Assembly (NCBI RefSeq): GCF_008831285.2
Contig: NC_045151.1
Span: 4,523,544 to 4,587,543 of the forward strand
DNA from: Nymphaea colorata
Lineage: Eukaryota; Streptophyta; Magnoliopsida; Nymphaeales; Nymphaeaceae
Direction: 5' to 3'
DNA: 64,000 nt
Shown: positions 10,786 through 22,664 of the stretch, piece by piece
How positions within the stretch are numbered: position 1 is the stretch's first letter
Layout: every line of letters starts with the position of its first letter
The notes under the pieces: generated by a model
What the model was told of the DNA's origin: nothing
Seen by the model: the letters and a program-made list of their open reading frames with translations, nothing else
Databases searched by the model: none
Made by a program: the position numbers and the translations under genes

Positions 10786-11210
10786 TGGCTGACCGCTCTA
10801 GCTAGTTTGCTAGTCCTTGTAAAATGTGTTCACAATTACTCCAAGTTCTTCAACAGCGCCATGGACCAAGGCTTAATTTTTCAGTCTTGCAATTTTATTA
10901 TAGTTTTGGTATTGTCCATTTATGGTGTTTGACATAGAATTAAATTTGTATGGACTGTTTCAAATTTTCATATTAATTTTCTCATTTTATTTACATTATT
11001 TAATCTTCTGAATCTCATCTAAGCCCATTGATCATTCGTAAGATTTGCTCACCACCACTCAGAAGTTCAAGCTAGGGCCGCCACATAATGATCCAAATTC
11101 CAAAGTGTAAAGAATCTCTTTATATATTTAGTGTCTCGTGGAAAAAACAGCTTCTCCATTTTTGCTGCTGCCCATGAAAAATGAACTCATGAACTGCACA
11201 AAAACTAGGA
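10784..11210. repeat. Module L, leader of the LINE fragment, copy A
   Basis: Non-coding text starting 'tctggctgaccgctctagc' and matching 38,630-38,960 and 51,115-51,410. Relative to S2 and S3, S1 lacks several hundred bases after about 11,108, so this copy carries an internal deletion. It ends in 'ctaggagtcactagtcggtg', shared with 39,566, 52,126 and 44,363. Confidence 0.6.
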
Positions 11211-11214
11211 GTCA

Positions 11215-11640
11215 CTAGTCGGTGGAATGTTGCAGCGGGCAGCCTTGCAAGCCATCTACAAAGAATTTGGTGTGGAAGCCACTATGTACCTCCCATATGA
11301 CTTGGGACCCAATTGTTTTCCATGCTGAGAATATGTGCCACCACATGGAAAAACAGCCTGGGTAAGAGTTGACGATCCATGGGCTTTGGGAGCTATGTAT
11401 CTGGCTCTTATCATATTCAAGCAAAGGGAATCAGTTTGCAAGGCTTTGCAATCTAAAGCTGCGAGAGATGCATGGTTAAAGTCAGTTAGCCTCCTTAAAC
11501 CTATCTTACCTTTCTCTTTGGGGAGGCATCTGACCAGATGGCTATTGCCACAAATTTCATTCTCCCTCAATGAAATTAGCACATGCCCTTGCCTGTTCAA
11601 TTTTTTGAAGGATGGAAGGCGGGATCTTAAAGACAAGCCC
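11215..11640 (-). pseudogene. LINE reverse-transcriptase 3' fragment, copy A
   Basis: On the reverse strand the translation shows CLPKEKGKIGLRRLTDFNHA, then LAALDCKALQTDSLCLNMI. This is the conserved stretch after the palm of plant L1-type reverse transcriptases (family pattern LPK..GGLG.R.L...N.ALLAK..W). A second frame continues with SMWWHIFSAWKTIGSQVIWEV, the usual next part. The frame changes near 11,400. No RT catalytic core or endonuclease is present, so it is a fragment. The forward-strand frame of 114 residues over the same bases is a shadow. Confidence 0.7.
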
Positions 11641-11689
11641 CCAATATGGACTCATGTAAAACAGAGTTTCCATTACTGATATCAAATAC

Positions 11690-12250
11690 TTTGTGGCAAA
11701 AGCGTTTTTAGCTATGCATGTAGGTTCCAAATTTGAACCATTTGCTGCACCAATGCTAGAACCATATCACCCATTGTGCATGTCTATTGCATCTTTGTTT
11801 ATACATGATGTTGGAAGTCAGGTTTTTTGGCCAACTCTATTCTCTCAAATAGAGCACAAGCACATGTTAGGAAAACTTAGATACAAATACTCAAATTTGC
11901 AAAGTACAATTGGTAGGGTTAAATGATAAGTGGCCTTCAATGTAAACAATAATATTGGAACCCAAAATTATCATTTTTGTCATGGTTGCATCGAAAATGT
12001 ATACAACAATATTGAAACCTAAAATTGCCATTATTGTTTATAATGCATCAAAACTTGAGTTTTTTTTACTTGTGCATATAATGTTGTCTGAAACATTATT
12101 TTTCAATATCTTTCTGCTCACATATATTTTTTCTATAAATTTGATTGTTGAAGCTGGACAAATCCAAGTGTCATACAGAGCTTAAAAATGTATGGTAGCC
12201 GGGGCAGAGTGTAGGGGGCCTGGCAGGGCCTTGTAATTTCAAAGAATTCA
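11690..12250. repeat. Module X, copy 2
   Basis: Carries the full X order: 'ccaaatttgaaccatttgctg', 'aagtggcc', two direct repeats beginning with 'aacaataatattgga' and 'acaacaatattgaaa', then 'ttgattgttgaagctggac'. It ends in 'ggcagggccttg', the left end of a MITE that is complete at 24,683-24,820. The small frames are not conserved. Confidence 0.65.
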
Positions 12251-12332
12251 TTTATTGATTAATTATTTTTAATATTACATGTTTTTGTTATTGTTTAATG
12301 ATTACAATTCGTTTTCTACTTGATAAGTTTTT

Positions 12333-12861
12333 TAAATGAGGGAGATGGCCTTTATGCTTCACTTGGTTTAGACTTCAGGAAGACTATTAGTCAGGACTAC
12401 CCACCTCCATGAGACAGGTAGACACAATGTAAGAACATTAGCAATAACACGCTGGTGGGTCTTTCCCAGTCCATTATGAAGCAGAAAATGGAAAAGGAAG
12501 CAAGAATTCAGAAGGCATGTAGATTACTTATATTCTACAGTCGGACATTTTTTGTAAGCAAAAGTATTGATCATGACATGGGATCACCTAGCTGGAAGGC
12601 ATTGTTTCATCGCCATTGGAACCATGGAACAATCAGTACTTTTCCTTACAATTACAACAGAATTATACATACCTTCCTTCCTTTGCCATTTTTAGCTTCT
12701 TAAAGGATGGACAAAGACCCACCAGTTGCTTATTGCTATTGTTGTTATATTGTGTATACTTCCTGTCTCATGGAGTCTTGGGCGCAGCTGACTAACCGTC
12801 CTCCTAAAGTCCAAGCCATGTGAAGCACAAAAGCCATGCATGTTATACATCATTTATTTTG
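12333..12861. mobile_element. Foldback FB-A, copy 3
   Basis: Left arm about 12,333-12,540 ('tcacttggtttagacttcag'); right arm about 12,650-12,861 ('gcagctgactaaccgtcctc', 'agccatgtgaagcacaaaag'). The arms pair as inverted repeats with about one mismatch in five to eight bases by eye. A GT/AT microsatellite follows at once. Confidence 0.78.
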
Positions 12862-12932
12862 TGTATAACGTTTATCATGTCTGTCTCTCCCTTTACCTTC
12901 TACTAAATCACCTTTTAAGATGAAAATGCAGA

Positions 12933-12940
<8 letters not shown>

Positions 12941-12970
<30 letters not shown>
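12941..12970. repeat. GT microsatellite
   Basis: Fifteen GT units follow a short AT tract, at the place where other FB-A copies have pure AT. Confidence 0.95.
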
Positions 12971-12972
<2 letters not shown>

Positions 12973-13019
12973 AGTTGGAGATTGATGGGAGCTGCTCATT
13001 TACTTACTGCCAAGGGCCG

Positions 13020-13560
13020 AGATACTTACTTATGCTTATAGGTTGCAAATTTGAACAATTTGCTGCACCAGTGCTAGAACCATATCACCCATTGTATAAA
13101 GTCTATGCCATCTTTGTTTTTAAATGTTGTTGGAAGTTAGGGGTTTTTTGGCCAACTCTATTCTATCAAATAAAGCACATGCACATTTGAGGAAAACTTA
13201 GATATGAATACTCAAAATTTGGAAAGTAGAATTGGTAGGGGTAAATCATAAGTAGCCTTCGATGTAAACAATAATATTGAAACATAAAATTGTCATTCTT
13301 GTCATGGTTGCATTGAAAATTTCTTCAACGATATTCAAACTGAAAATTGCAATTCTTGTTTTTTATACATCAAAATTTGAGTTTTTTTACTTATGTGTAT
13401 AATGTTGCTAGAAACGTTACCTTCTGATATATTTCACTCACATGAATTTTTTCTATAAATTTGATTGTTGAAGCTGGAAAAATCCAAGTAGCAGACAGAG
13501 CTTGCAAATGTATGGTAGTAGGGGTAGAGCCAAAGGGGGCCGATAGGGCCTTGTACTTTT
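13020..13560. repeat. Module X, copy 3
   Basis: Second X module within 1.4 kb, so X plus FB-A is locally duplicated in tandem (11,690-12,861 and 13,020-14,200). It ends in 'gggggccgatagggccttg', a truncated MITE end as in copy 2. Non-coding. Confidence 0.62.
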
Positions 13561-13670
13561 TTAAAGGAATTCATTATTTTTAGTATTACATGTTTTTGTT
13601 ATTGTTTAATGATTAAAATTTGTTTTCTACTTGATAAGAGATTATAAATAAAAAAGTGATCATAATTTAA

Positions 13671-14200
13671 ATGAGGTACACGGCCTTTATGCTTCACTTG
13701 GTATAGACTTTAGGAAAACAGTTAGTCAGGATTACCCAAGCCTCCATGAGACAAGTAGACAGAATGTAAGAACATTATCAATAACACACTGGTGGGTCTT
13801 TCTCATTCCCTTGTGAAGCTGAAAATGGAAAAGGAAGCAGGAATTCAGAAGGCATGTAGATTAATTCTATTCTACAATCAGCATTTTTTGTAAGCAAAAG
13901 TGTTGATTGTGACATGGGATCATGTTGCTGGAAGCCATTGTTTCATCGCCATTGGAACCATGGAATGATCAATACTTTTGCTTACAATTACAATAGAATT
14001 ATACATACCTTCCTTCCTTTGCAATTTTCAGCTTCTCATTGGATGGACAAAAACACACTAGTGGGTTATTGCTAATGTTGTTACATTGTATATAATTGCC
14101 TATCTCTTGGTGACTTGGCTGCAGCTGACTAACCGTCTTCCCGAAGTCCAAGCCAAGTGAAGCACAAAAGCCATTCATATTATACCTCATTCATTTTATG
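13671..14200. mobile_element. Foldback FB-A, copy 4
   Basis: Left arm from 'atgaggtacacggcc'; right arm to 'tacctcattcattttatg'. The arms contain 'agacagttagtcaggattac' and 'gcagctgactaaccgtcttc'. The reverse-strand 63-residue frame inside it is arm sequence and is not a gene. Confidence 0.78.
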
Positions 14201-14209
14201 TATAACCTT

Positions 14210-14780
14210 TATCATGTCTGTCTCTCCCTTTACCTTCGAAAAAAATCACCATTGGAGAAGAAAGTGCAGAATATATATATACATATATACATATACACAC
14301 TAAAAACTGGAAACATGACATTAAAACACAATCACAATTAATAGCATTGTTAATCATTTATTGTGTTTTTTTCTTCTTTGCCTCCTTATACAAGAGTGAA
14401 TAAAATGAAGACACCACACCACACGAGTGGATGTACAAAAGTTGAGGAGAAAAATGGATGCTCAATTATAGTAATATATCCAAAATTATGGGGCTCAAAT
14501 GAAAATTGTAAAAGGTAAATGAATAAATGGACGATGTGTTGCATGGGCTCCTACATGGTGCCCAACAATATCCACTCGCAAGACTGAGCCATGGTACAGG
14601 CACAAGCACTCACCATCGGAAAAATATCAGGAATCTTTTTTTTACTCATTTTTTACTTTATTTATCCAGTTTTGCAGAAATATTTGTGAGTGGAAGATCC
14701 GGACATGAGTTCTAGTTGACCCGCTATGACAAACCCATTCCCTACAGTACCCAGCCAATGGTCAACAACACAAACAAGCT
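14210..14780. repeat. Module N, copy 2
   Basis: Non-coding. Landmarks are 'gaggagaaaaatggatgct', 'gatgtgttgcatgggctcc', 'gagccatggtacaggcac', 'atatcaggaatcttttttt' and 'cagccaatggtcaacaacac'. Closest copies at 41,430-41,960 and 58,860-59,300. The 62-residue frame at 14,527 has a counterpart at 59,006 but diverges into frameshifts in the 41-kb copy. Confidence 0.6.
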
Positions 14781-14789
14781 TTATATGGT

Positions 14790-15535
14790 ATCTCTTTTTT
14801 TAAAATTTTTTGAAGAGTTTTTTAGCAATTGGAACATGAGTGTTATCAAGTTGTATTAAGTTTTAGGATAGATTCATGAAACACTACCCTTAGTGATTCA
14901 TCAAACTGCCATAACCTTTGAAATAGATTCATGGAATACTAAACTAATTTTATGATACTGAACACTATTTATGGTGATCTTTTTTACAATAATTTTACCA
15001 TTGCATTTTGATCTAAAGGTGAAAGTGTGTTTGGGAGAAGTTTGGCCTTTTCAACATACAAACATTCTCTTTCTGTTATGTTTAATTTATTTTTGCTTAA
15101 AAATTGGTTTTTGAATGATGTGTGATTGGTGGGGAGTCAAGGTCCCATCAAGGTCAGTGTATGACTGAAAATTATCCAGCACTAGAATAGAATAAGGTCA
15201 TGGGGTTGCCAAAAAGGGAGTGTAGGAATGGCTATGGTAGGGTGATATTAAGACAAAGGTGTGGCTATGTATTGTAAAACATAATTTTCTTCTTATCTAA
15301 CGCTACTTAAGTATTTATTGGTTCCGAATCACATAACGATAAGAAGATACATGCCCATTTTTGGCATTCTATGATTGACATATGACAACTTTAACTTGCC
15401 AGCCCTAGACCATGTTTACATTTTCTAAAAAGGGCACGTGCAAAACATGCAATGCGTGTTTCTTGGTAGGAAACTAAATAAGTCTTTACACGCAACAAAA
15501 ACACTCTTTTGAATGTCATAAATAAAGAGACATGA
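14790..15535. repeat. Module G, copy 3
   Basis: Non-coding. Runs from 'ttttttgaagag' through 'ggggagtcaaggtcccatc' near 15,132 to 'gaaactaaataag' near 15,470. Matches 59,300-60,030 over nearly its whole length. Confidence 0.6.
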
Positions 15536-15539
15536 TATA

Positions 15540-15950
15540 AAAACATATTCTCTCTCCCCGATGCCTTCCTCCTTTCATGATTTTATCAATCCCTTCCTCC
15601 ATCCCTCATCGACAAGTGCCGACAACGGCCTCACTCTCCTCCCCAAATCCGCTGGAGGTCCTCTTTTGTGTTAACAAAAGATGGGTGGATTATTCCACCA
15701 ATCTTTGTTGCCACCAGCGGCAGCCCAAGAGTTGGTGTAGTCTTGGCGGCCCCTCCCCCCCAGCTGCGTTAAACCAGGGATGCTACTTAACACAGCTGGG
15801 TGGGAGGAAGAGGGAAGGAGGCATCAGGTTGAGAGAAAATGTTAAAAAATAAAAAATAAAAAAAAGCTATCATCAGAGCCGAAAGATCTGATGGCTTAGA
15901 TCAACTGTCATTTAGACAAATGAGTACCAGTCATGGTTCAACTTCTCCCT
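15540..15950. mobile_element. Foldback FB-B, copy a (left outer arm missing)
   Basis: A GC-richer island in AT-rich DNA. It includes 'aagatgggtggattattcca' and 'gcgttaaaccagggatgct..ttaacacagc', and the right outer arm with 'gatctgatggct' and 'ccagtcatggtt'. The left outer arm seen in copies b to d is absent. The 91-residue frame is produced by the hairpin core and is not a gene. Confidence 0.65.
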
Positions 15951-15965
15951 CCCCCTCTCCTTCTA

Positions 15966-16001
15966 ATATATATACACACATATATATATATATATATATA
16001 A
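15966..16001. repeat. AT/AC microsatellite after FB-B
   Basis: AT run with a short AC interruption, at the same junction as the AT tracts after FB-B copies b, c and d. Confidence 0.9.
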
Positions 16002-17020
16002 TAACTTGTTGGAAATCACATTTTTTCTAACTAAATACTCCATTGAATGCTAAATAAATCATGGATCATCATTTACAAAAGTGAGAATTCATTTAAAGCA
16101 GATTTTCTGGCTTAAAGTTTCATCTGTTACCACAACTTTTTTTTTTCTTTTCGCATGTTGGAAAGGGGGCACACAGAACATAAAACATCGCTTCTCAAAA
16201 CAGGTAGCTCAATTGTGGTTCCTGTCTTATCCCTGTCAAAATGCGAAGACAACATTTATGGTATCTTCATACATGCCAGTTAGATAATATTTGTAATACA
16301 TCATCTCCAAAGAGGATTTACACAATAGTGAGATAACTATGATTGATGCAAGAACTCCCACAAACATGATTTTTAAAATCAAAGGGCAGTTATAGGATAT
16401 TCACTTAAAAATAATTCTATTCTGAATCTGAATCCCTTTACATATTTATGCATGTCTTTTAAATCTGAATTTGAACCAGACTTGATGTCAATCCTTCAAT
16501 TAGAAGTCGTTTCAGTATCCTTATCATATATTATGGTTTCCTTTTCCTATATTAGTTTTTTTCATCTCATTTTCTCAGAAGCTTTGATGGGATTATCCAA
16601 TCCAAATGGGACATAAATTGTCATCCTTACAGAGAATGAACCGTGGAGATAGGCTATGCAAATAACTGAACACATCAAAATTTTTGAGATAGTTTGGCTC
16701 TCATTTTAAATTCATCAGTCCTTCTGCAATAAAACGAAAGTGCTCAAATGGTTCCCAAAAGCAATATGGCCTCACGTAAAGCAGAGTTCTAACAACCTAT
16801 CACTCTTGTCCCACAGATAGTATGCAACCTATTCCTGGTTGAACTTTGAAACTATTTAGTAGATCAATTTGGAGAAGTAATTCATATATCACGATTAAGG
16901 AATTTGATATTAAGTTTCATGATTGAATCTCAAATTAAGTACTGATCCAATTTTAGAAATACAGGATTTGAATCTAGGTCCAAATGTGATTACAAGGTGC
17001 ACCTAAAAAATGGATTTATG
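16002..17020. repeat. Module Z, copy 1
   Basis: Non-coding module after FB-B. Landmarks are 'tgctaaataaatcatggatc', 'ttatccctgtca', 'gttataggatattcactta', 'ggattatccaatccaaatgg' and a 'gcaatatggcctcacgtaaa' motif. Closest copies at 22,730-23,680, 29,140-29,860 and 60,700-61,720. Confidence 0.6.
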
Positions 17021-17396
17021 TAATTGAAAAAGATGTAATGCATATGATATATATTCAAAAAATTCAATAGCTTCTTTTTTGCATTAACTGAAATCCTAAC
17101 TTTTCTTCTCGAATGAAGCATGGATGGAGCCATGATACATTTAACTACAGTATATATTGATCAAATATGAGGACTATGGAACAGATTTATTGGATGATTA
17201 GTCAATTAGTTTGTAGTTCAAAAGGTTCGACATTAGTTTTCTTCGTCTTTGGCATAAATAATATGAATAATGATAATCATTCTAGTACTTCAGAAGGTAC
17301 ATAATTTTTTCATGAAAATATATGTCATAAATTTTTTACCTTTTTGAAAACATTATTTTATAAGTAACACCTCACTAAAGTTGTAACAAAATTAAT

Positions 17397-17438
<42 letters not shown>

Positions 17439-17460
17439 ACATTCATTGCCATTAATACTA
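17020..17460. repeat. Module M, ending in an AT tract
   Basis: M-module order with 'gaagcatggatggagccatg' and 'caaaattaattaaat', ending in an AT microsatellite at 17,399-17,436. It leads directly into module X, as at 24,080, 30,300 and 62,200. Confidence 0.6.
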
Positions 17461-18055
17461 AAATCTAAAGTTTCTATTTCTGTTATCAAGTATATTGTGA
17501 CACAAGCTTTTTTATTTGTGCGTATAGCTTCCAAATTTGAATAATTTTCTGCACTAGTGCTAGAACTATATCACCCATTGTACAATTCTATGACATCTAG
17601 TTTTTAAGCAATGTTTGATGTGAGGGGCCTTTTCCCCAACACTATTATCTCAATTACAACACAATGGGTAGTGGTAAATTATAAGTGGCCTCTGATGTCA
17701 ACAATAATATTGAAACCTAACTCATTCTTGTCATGATAGATACATTGAAAATGTCAACAACAATATTGAAAACTAAAATTGCCATTCTTGTTTTTGATAC
17801 ATTGAAACTTGAGTTTTTTTTACTTATGCGTGTAATGTTGATACATAGAAACCTGAGTTTTTTTTACTTATGCATATATTGTTAATATATTGAAACCTAA
17901 GTTTTTTTCTTTTTTTTTTTACTTATGTGTATAATGTTGCCTAAAATGTTATTTTCATTATCTTTCCTGCTTACATATATTCTTTCTATAAATTTGATTG
18001 TTGAAGGACAACTCCAAGTATCATAGTGAAATGCTAAGGGTTTGATAAGGGTGAT
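17450..18055. repeat. Module X, copy 4, joined to Z
   Basis: X order is intact, with two extra repeats of 'gagtttttttt..acttatg' near 17,812-17,935. At about 18,056 the sequence jumps from the end of X ('ggtgatctcaag') into the middle of module Z ('ccgtcttatccctgtcata'). This is a rearrangement joint: FB-A, N, G and FB-B, which normally stand between, are missing. Confidence 0.6.
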
Positions 18056-19220
18056 CTCAAGCCGTCTTATCCCTGTCATAATGCAAAGACAACACTAATG
18101 GTATCTCCGTACATACCAATTAGATAATATCTGCATTACATCATCCCCAAAGAGGGTTTACACAATAGTGACATAACATATGTTTGATGCAACAATTCCC
18201 ACTAGCATGATTTCCAAAATTTAAGGGCAATAGTTATAGGATATTCGCTTAAAAATAAATCTAATCTGAATGTGAAATCCCAATGCATATTTGTCTATAT
18301 CTGAATCGAATTTGAACTTGACTTGATGTCAACTCTTAAATTAGAAGCTGATTTGTCTTACATATCCTATATTAATTTTTTTCATCTTTGATTTTTTCAA
18401 AAGGTACAATGGGATTATCCAATCCAAATGGGACAAACATTGACATCCTAATAGAGAAAGGATCGTAGAGATAGGCTAAGAAAATATCCATACACATCAA
18501 CAACCTTGAACTATTTCACTCTCATTTTAAATTCATTAATCCTTTTGAAATAAACAAAAGTGCTACAATGGTTCCCATAAGCAATATGGCCTCATGTAAA
18601 ACAGAGTTCTAGCGACCCATCATTCTTGTCCAACAGATAGTAAAATTTAAAACTGTTTAGTAGATCAATCTAGTGAAGTAGTTCATATCTCACGATTATG
18701 GAATTTTATATCAAGTTTCATGATTGAATCTCGAACTTTGTACTGATCCAATTTTAGAAATACAAGATTAGAAAGAGCACGTAAAAGATGAATTTAAGTA
18801 ATTGAAAGATGACCCACATGATATATATTCAAGATATTCAATAGCTATTTTTTTACATCAACTGAAATCTTAACTTCTCTTCGTGAAGAAGGAGCTTGGA
18901 TGGAGCCATGACACATTTAACTGTAGCGTATATTGATTGAAGATCAAGACTATGAGAACTAATTTGTAGGCCGATTGGCCAATTAGTTGGTGATTCACAA
19001 GGTCAGACATTACTATTTTTTGTCTTTGGCATAAAAATACAAATAATAATTACCCTAGTTCACGAAATATGAAATATTTTTTTTATGAAAATACAAATTA
19101 TAGCTCATTCATCTTTTTAAAAATTTTATTTTATATGTAACATGTCGCTAATCATGTAATTAAATTAATTAAATGTCTCATAATCAATGCATATGTATAT
19201 GTATATATATATAGCATTCA
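18056..19220. repeat. Modules Z (3' part) and M, second round
   Basis: Begins inside Z and matches 22,965-24,080 closely. Continues through 'ggattatccaatccaaatgg' and 'gagttctagcgacccatca' into M, ending in a short AT tract near 19,195-19,213. Non-coding. Confidence 0.6.
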
Positions 19221-19540
19221 TAAATATTAATATTAAAATCTGAAATTTCCATTAGTGTTATCAAATATGTTGTGACACAAACTTTTTTACAAGTGCGTAT
19301 AGCTTGGAAATTTGAATAATTTGTTGCACTAATGCAAGAACTATCTCACCCATTGTATAAATCTATGACATCTAGTTTTTAAGCAATGTTGAATGTGAGA
19401 GGTCACTTTAGCCAACTCTATTTTCTCAATTAAAGCACAAGCATAAGTTAGGAAAACTTAGATACAAATACTTGAAGTTTGGAATGTACAATTGGTAGTG
19501 GTAAACAATAAATGGCATCCGATGTCAACAATAATAAAAA
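19221..19540. repeat. Module X, copy 5 (truncated)
   Basis: Starts as a normal X and breaks off in 'gatgtcaacaataat', where FB-B arm sequence begins. Non-coding. Confidence 0.55.
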
Positions 19541-19660
19541 AAAGCTAGCATCACAGCCAATAGTTCAGATGGCTCAGATCAACTATCATTTTGACAAATA
19601 AATACTAGTCATGGTTCAACTTCTCTCTCTCCTTCTCTCCTTTATTTCTTTATATATAGA
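19541..19660. mobile_element. Foldback FB-B, solo right arm
   Basis: Only the right outer arm is present: 'agctagcatcacagcc', 'gatggctcagatcaactatc', 'aaatactagtcatggtt', then CT-rich text and a short AT tract. The hairpin core and left arm are absent. Confidence 0.65.
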
Positions 19661-19689
19661 TATATATATCCAAGTATCATTCGAATCAT

Positions 19690-20760
19690 TTGCTCTCCCT
19701 CACTGAATCATTTGCTGCACCAGTGCCAAAACTATGTTGCCCATTGTATAATTCTAAGATATATTAGTTTTTAAACAATGTACAACGTGAGGGGTCCTTT
19801 TGTCAACCCTATTATCTCAACTAAAGCACAAGCATAAGTTATAATTTCATTACTGAGAATAAATGCATTGTGTGACAATATTTTTTAGTTATGCATGTAG
19901 TTTCCAAATTTGAATCATTTGCTGCACTAGTGCTAGAACCATATCGCGCATTGTGTAAGTCTATGTCATCTTAGGTTTTTAAACAATTTTTGCATGTGAG
20001 GGGTCTTTTAGCCAATTCTATTCTTGCAAATAAAGCACAAGCATGTATAGGAAAATGTAGATACGAATACTCGAAGTTTGGAACGTACAACTAGTAGGGT
20101 TAAATGATAAGTTGCCTGTGATTAAACAATAATATTGAAACCTAAAATTGTCATTCTTGTCATGACAGATACATCGAAAATGTCTACAAAAATATGGAAA
20201 TCAAAATTGCCAGTCTTGTTTTTTACACTTCGAAACCTGAGTTTTTTTACTTATGCATATAATGTTGCCCGAAACGTTATTTTCCAATATCTTTCCTGCT
20301 AACATCCATTTTTTCTATAAATTTGATTGTTGAAGCTCGACAAATCCAAGTATCATACAAAGCTTGAAAGTGCATAGTAGCAGGAAAAATTATAAATTAT
20401 TAATGAGATATTTTTATTATTATATGTTTCTGTTATTGTTTAATTATTACAATTTGTTTTATACTTAATAAAAGATTATAAATTATTGTTTGATTCATTT
20501 AGCTTGTAATATTTTTTGAGCTATTTTTTTCATATATTGTATGCTTTTCACAGAATTCCACTGTTTATGTTCCTCGATTAAAAAGTGATCCTAATTTGAT
20601 GCACTTCGATTTGACTCAACCAGATTAAAAAGATATTCAAAGATCTATGGAACACATTTCAACTTTTATGGGACTATCTTGAGTCTCAAAAACACCTTTA
20701 GTGCAAAGATGCTCTTTATCAACTCCAATACCATTTATTTAAAATTTTTCAACTTCATAA
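19690..20760. repeat. Module X, copy 6 (two partial rounds) and spacer
   Basis: A partial X (19,690-19,850) is followed by a fuller X (19,860-20,400). The spacer to 20,760 carries 'attgtttaattattacaattt', as in the spacers at 12,300 and 58,360. No gene seen. Confidence 0.5.
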
Positions 20761-20770
20761 ATTTCTTGAA

Positions 20771-21145
20771 TATATGAATGAGGACCATGGCCTTTATGCT
20801 TCACTAGGTTTGGAGTTCAACAAGATAGGTAGTCAGGATTACCCAAGCCTCTATGAGACAGGTAGACACAATGTAAGAAAATTAGCTATAACACAGTGGT
20901 GGGTCTTTCTCAGTCCCTTGGGAAGCTGAAAATGAAAAAGTAAGCAAGAATCGTAATAACACAATGTTTCATCACTATTGGAACCGTGGAACTTGTTGGA
21001 CTCACTCAATTGAGGAAAAGAAGCTATTCGTTTTGAGATTACGTAGTTCCTGCAGTACCAACAAAGCAATCAGTTACTAACTATCTTCACGAATTGGAAC
21101 CAAGTGAAGCACAAAAGCCTTGTTACACCTCATTTATTTTGCATG
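20771..21145. mobile_element. Foldback FB-A, copy 5 (right arm mostly deleted)
   Basis: The left arm and centre are retained, including 'tcactcaattgaggaaaag', but only the outermost right-arm text remains ('aagtgaagcacaaaagcc', 'cctcatttattttgcat'). It cannot fold as the full hairpin. Confidence 0.7.
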
Positions 21146-21204
21146 TGACCTTACCATGTGTCTCTCCCTTGACCTTCTACTAAATCACCTTTTGAGTAGA
21201 AAAA

Positions 21205-21790
21205 TCAGAACATATATATATATATATCAGATGGCTAAAATTTGGAAATTTGTCATTAAAGACAATCACAATTAACAGCATCGCCGATCATTTATGGTGC
21301 CTTTTTTGCCTTCCTCATTTTTCCACATGCAAGAGTGAATAAAATAAAGCCAACACCGCGAGCAGATATACAAAAACTGAGTTGAAAAATGGAGGCTCAC
21401 TTATAGGAAAATATCCTAAGTGTGAGGAGCAAAAGAAAAACCGAAAAAAGTAAAGTGAATAAATGGATTATGCTGAATGATATCCACTATCGAGAACCCG
21501 GTCCTATCCCCATGGGTCCCATTGTACGAACACATGCACTCACCCATCTGAAAAATATCAGGATTCTATTTTTTTTCCTCATTCACTTTATTTCTCCAGG
21601 TCCTTATTTTACCATAAATTTGGAAGACATAAGTATTCTACCACTAACATCACAAGGACTTTCCGATCCACATCCCACTTGGGTTGAGGATCCAAATATG
21701 TTTTCTAATTGAACCACTATGACAAACCCATGCTCCACTTGAGAAAGAACTGTATAAATAAAATGCCTGCAGTACCCAGCCAATGGTAGG
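21205..21790. repeat. Module N, copy 3
   Basis: Follows a short AT tract near 21,213. Carries 'aaaatggaggctcactt', 'catgggtcccattgtacg' and 'ggatccaaatatg'; the 3' half matches 27,965-28,180. The 96-residue frame is interrupted in that copy. Confidence 0.55.
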
Positions 21791-22100
21791 GTGTGTTGGA
21801 AGGGCTATGGTAGGGTGGTATCAAGACAAATGTGTGACTATGTATTATAAAACATAATTTTGTTCTTATCTAACACTATTTAAGTATTTAATGGTTCCAA
21901 TTCACATAATGCTAAGAAGATACATGCCTTTTCTTGGCCTTCTATGATTGACATATGACAACCTTAATTTGTCATCCCTAAACCATGTTTGCATTTTATA
22001 AGGCACACGCAAAACATGAAATGCTCCTTCCTCGGTAAGAGACTATAAAAGCCATAAAGAGGACATTTGGTGAGAAAAACACTTGGTTATTTGGAATGTC
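21790..22100. repeat. Module G, 3' part
   Basis: Only the distal third of G is present ('ggctatggtagggtg' to 'gagaaaaacacttggt'). It matches 28,190-28,500 and lies directly before FB-B copy b. Confidence 0.55.
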
Positions 22101-22105
22101 ATAAC

Positions 22106-22162
<57 letters not shown>
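22106..22162. repeat. AT-GT-AT microsatellite before FB-B
   Basis: AT, then GT, then AT runs abut the left end of FB-B copy b. The same junction is pure AT at 28,511-28,590. Confidence 0.92.
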
Positions 22163-22660
22163 ACCATGACTGTAGCATTTATATGTCAAAATGACAGTTG
22201 ATTTTCTCTCTCCCGATGCCACCCTCCTTTCATGATTTTCTCAATCCCTTCCTCCATCCGTCAATCACAAGCATCGGCGGCTGCCGCTCTCTCTTCCCAG
22301 AATCTGCCGGAGTTCCTCTTTTGTGTTAACAAAAGATGGGTGGATTCCACCCTTCCCTGTTGCAGCCGCCTGGTGGCCTGGGACTTAGTGGAGTCTTGGC
22401 AGACCCGCTAGTGAGGTGCTTGGTGGAGATGTGTGAAATAATTCACCCATCTTCTTCCTCTCTCCCTCCTAGCCGTGTTAAACCAGGGATGCCACTTAAC
22501 ACAGTTGGGAGGGAGGAAGAAACAATGAGGGACAGAGGAGTCAGTGCGAAAGAAAATGTTGAAAAAAACTAATTAAAAAAACAAAAGAACTAGCATCTGA
22601 GTCAAAATATCGGATGGCTCAAATCATTTGTCATTTTGACAAGTAAATACCAGTCATGGT
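22163..22660. mobile_element. Foldback FB-B, copy b (both arms)
   Basis: The left end 'accatgactgtagcattta' and the right end 'taccagtcatggt' are inverted, with 'tgtcaaaatgacagttgat' matched inside. The core contains 'aagatgggtggatt' and 'aataattcacccatctt' as a second inverted pair, and a third pair around 'gtgttaaaccagggatg..acttaacac'. Non-coding. Confidence 0.75.
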
Positions 22661-22664
22661 TTAG

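Noticed and set aside
11335-11679. Forward-strand frame of 114 residues
   Set aside because: It overlaps the reverse-strand LINE fragment, whose translation matches a known family. The forward frame has no motif and is broken in the S2 and S3 paralogues.
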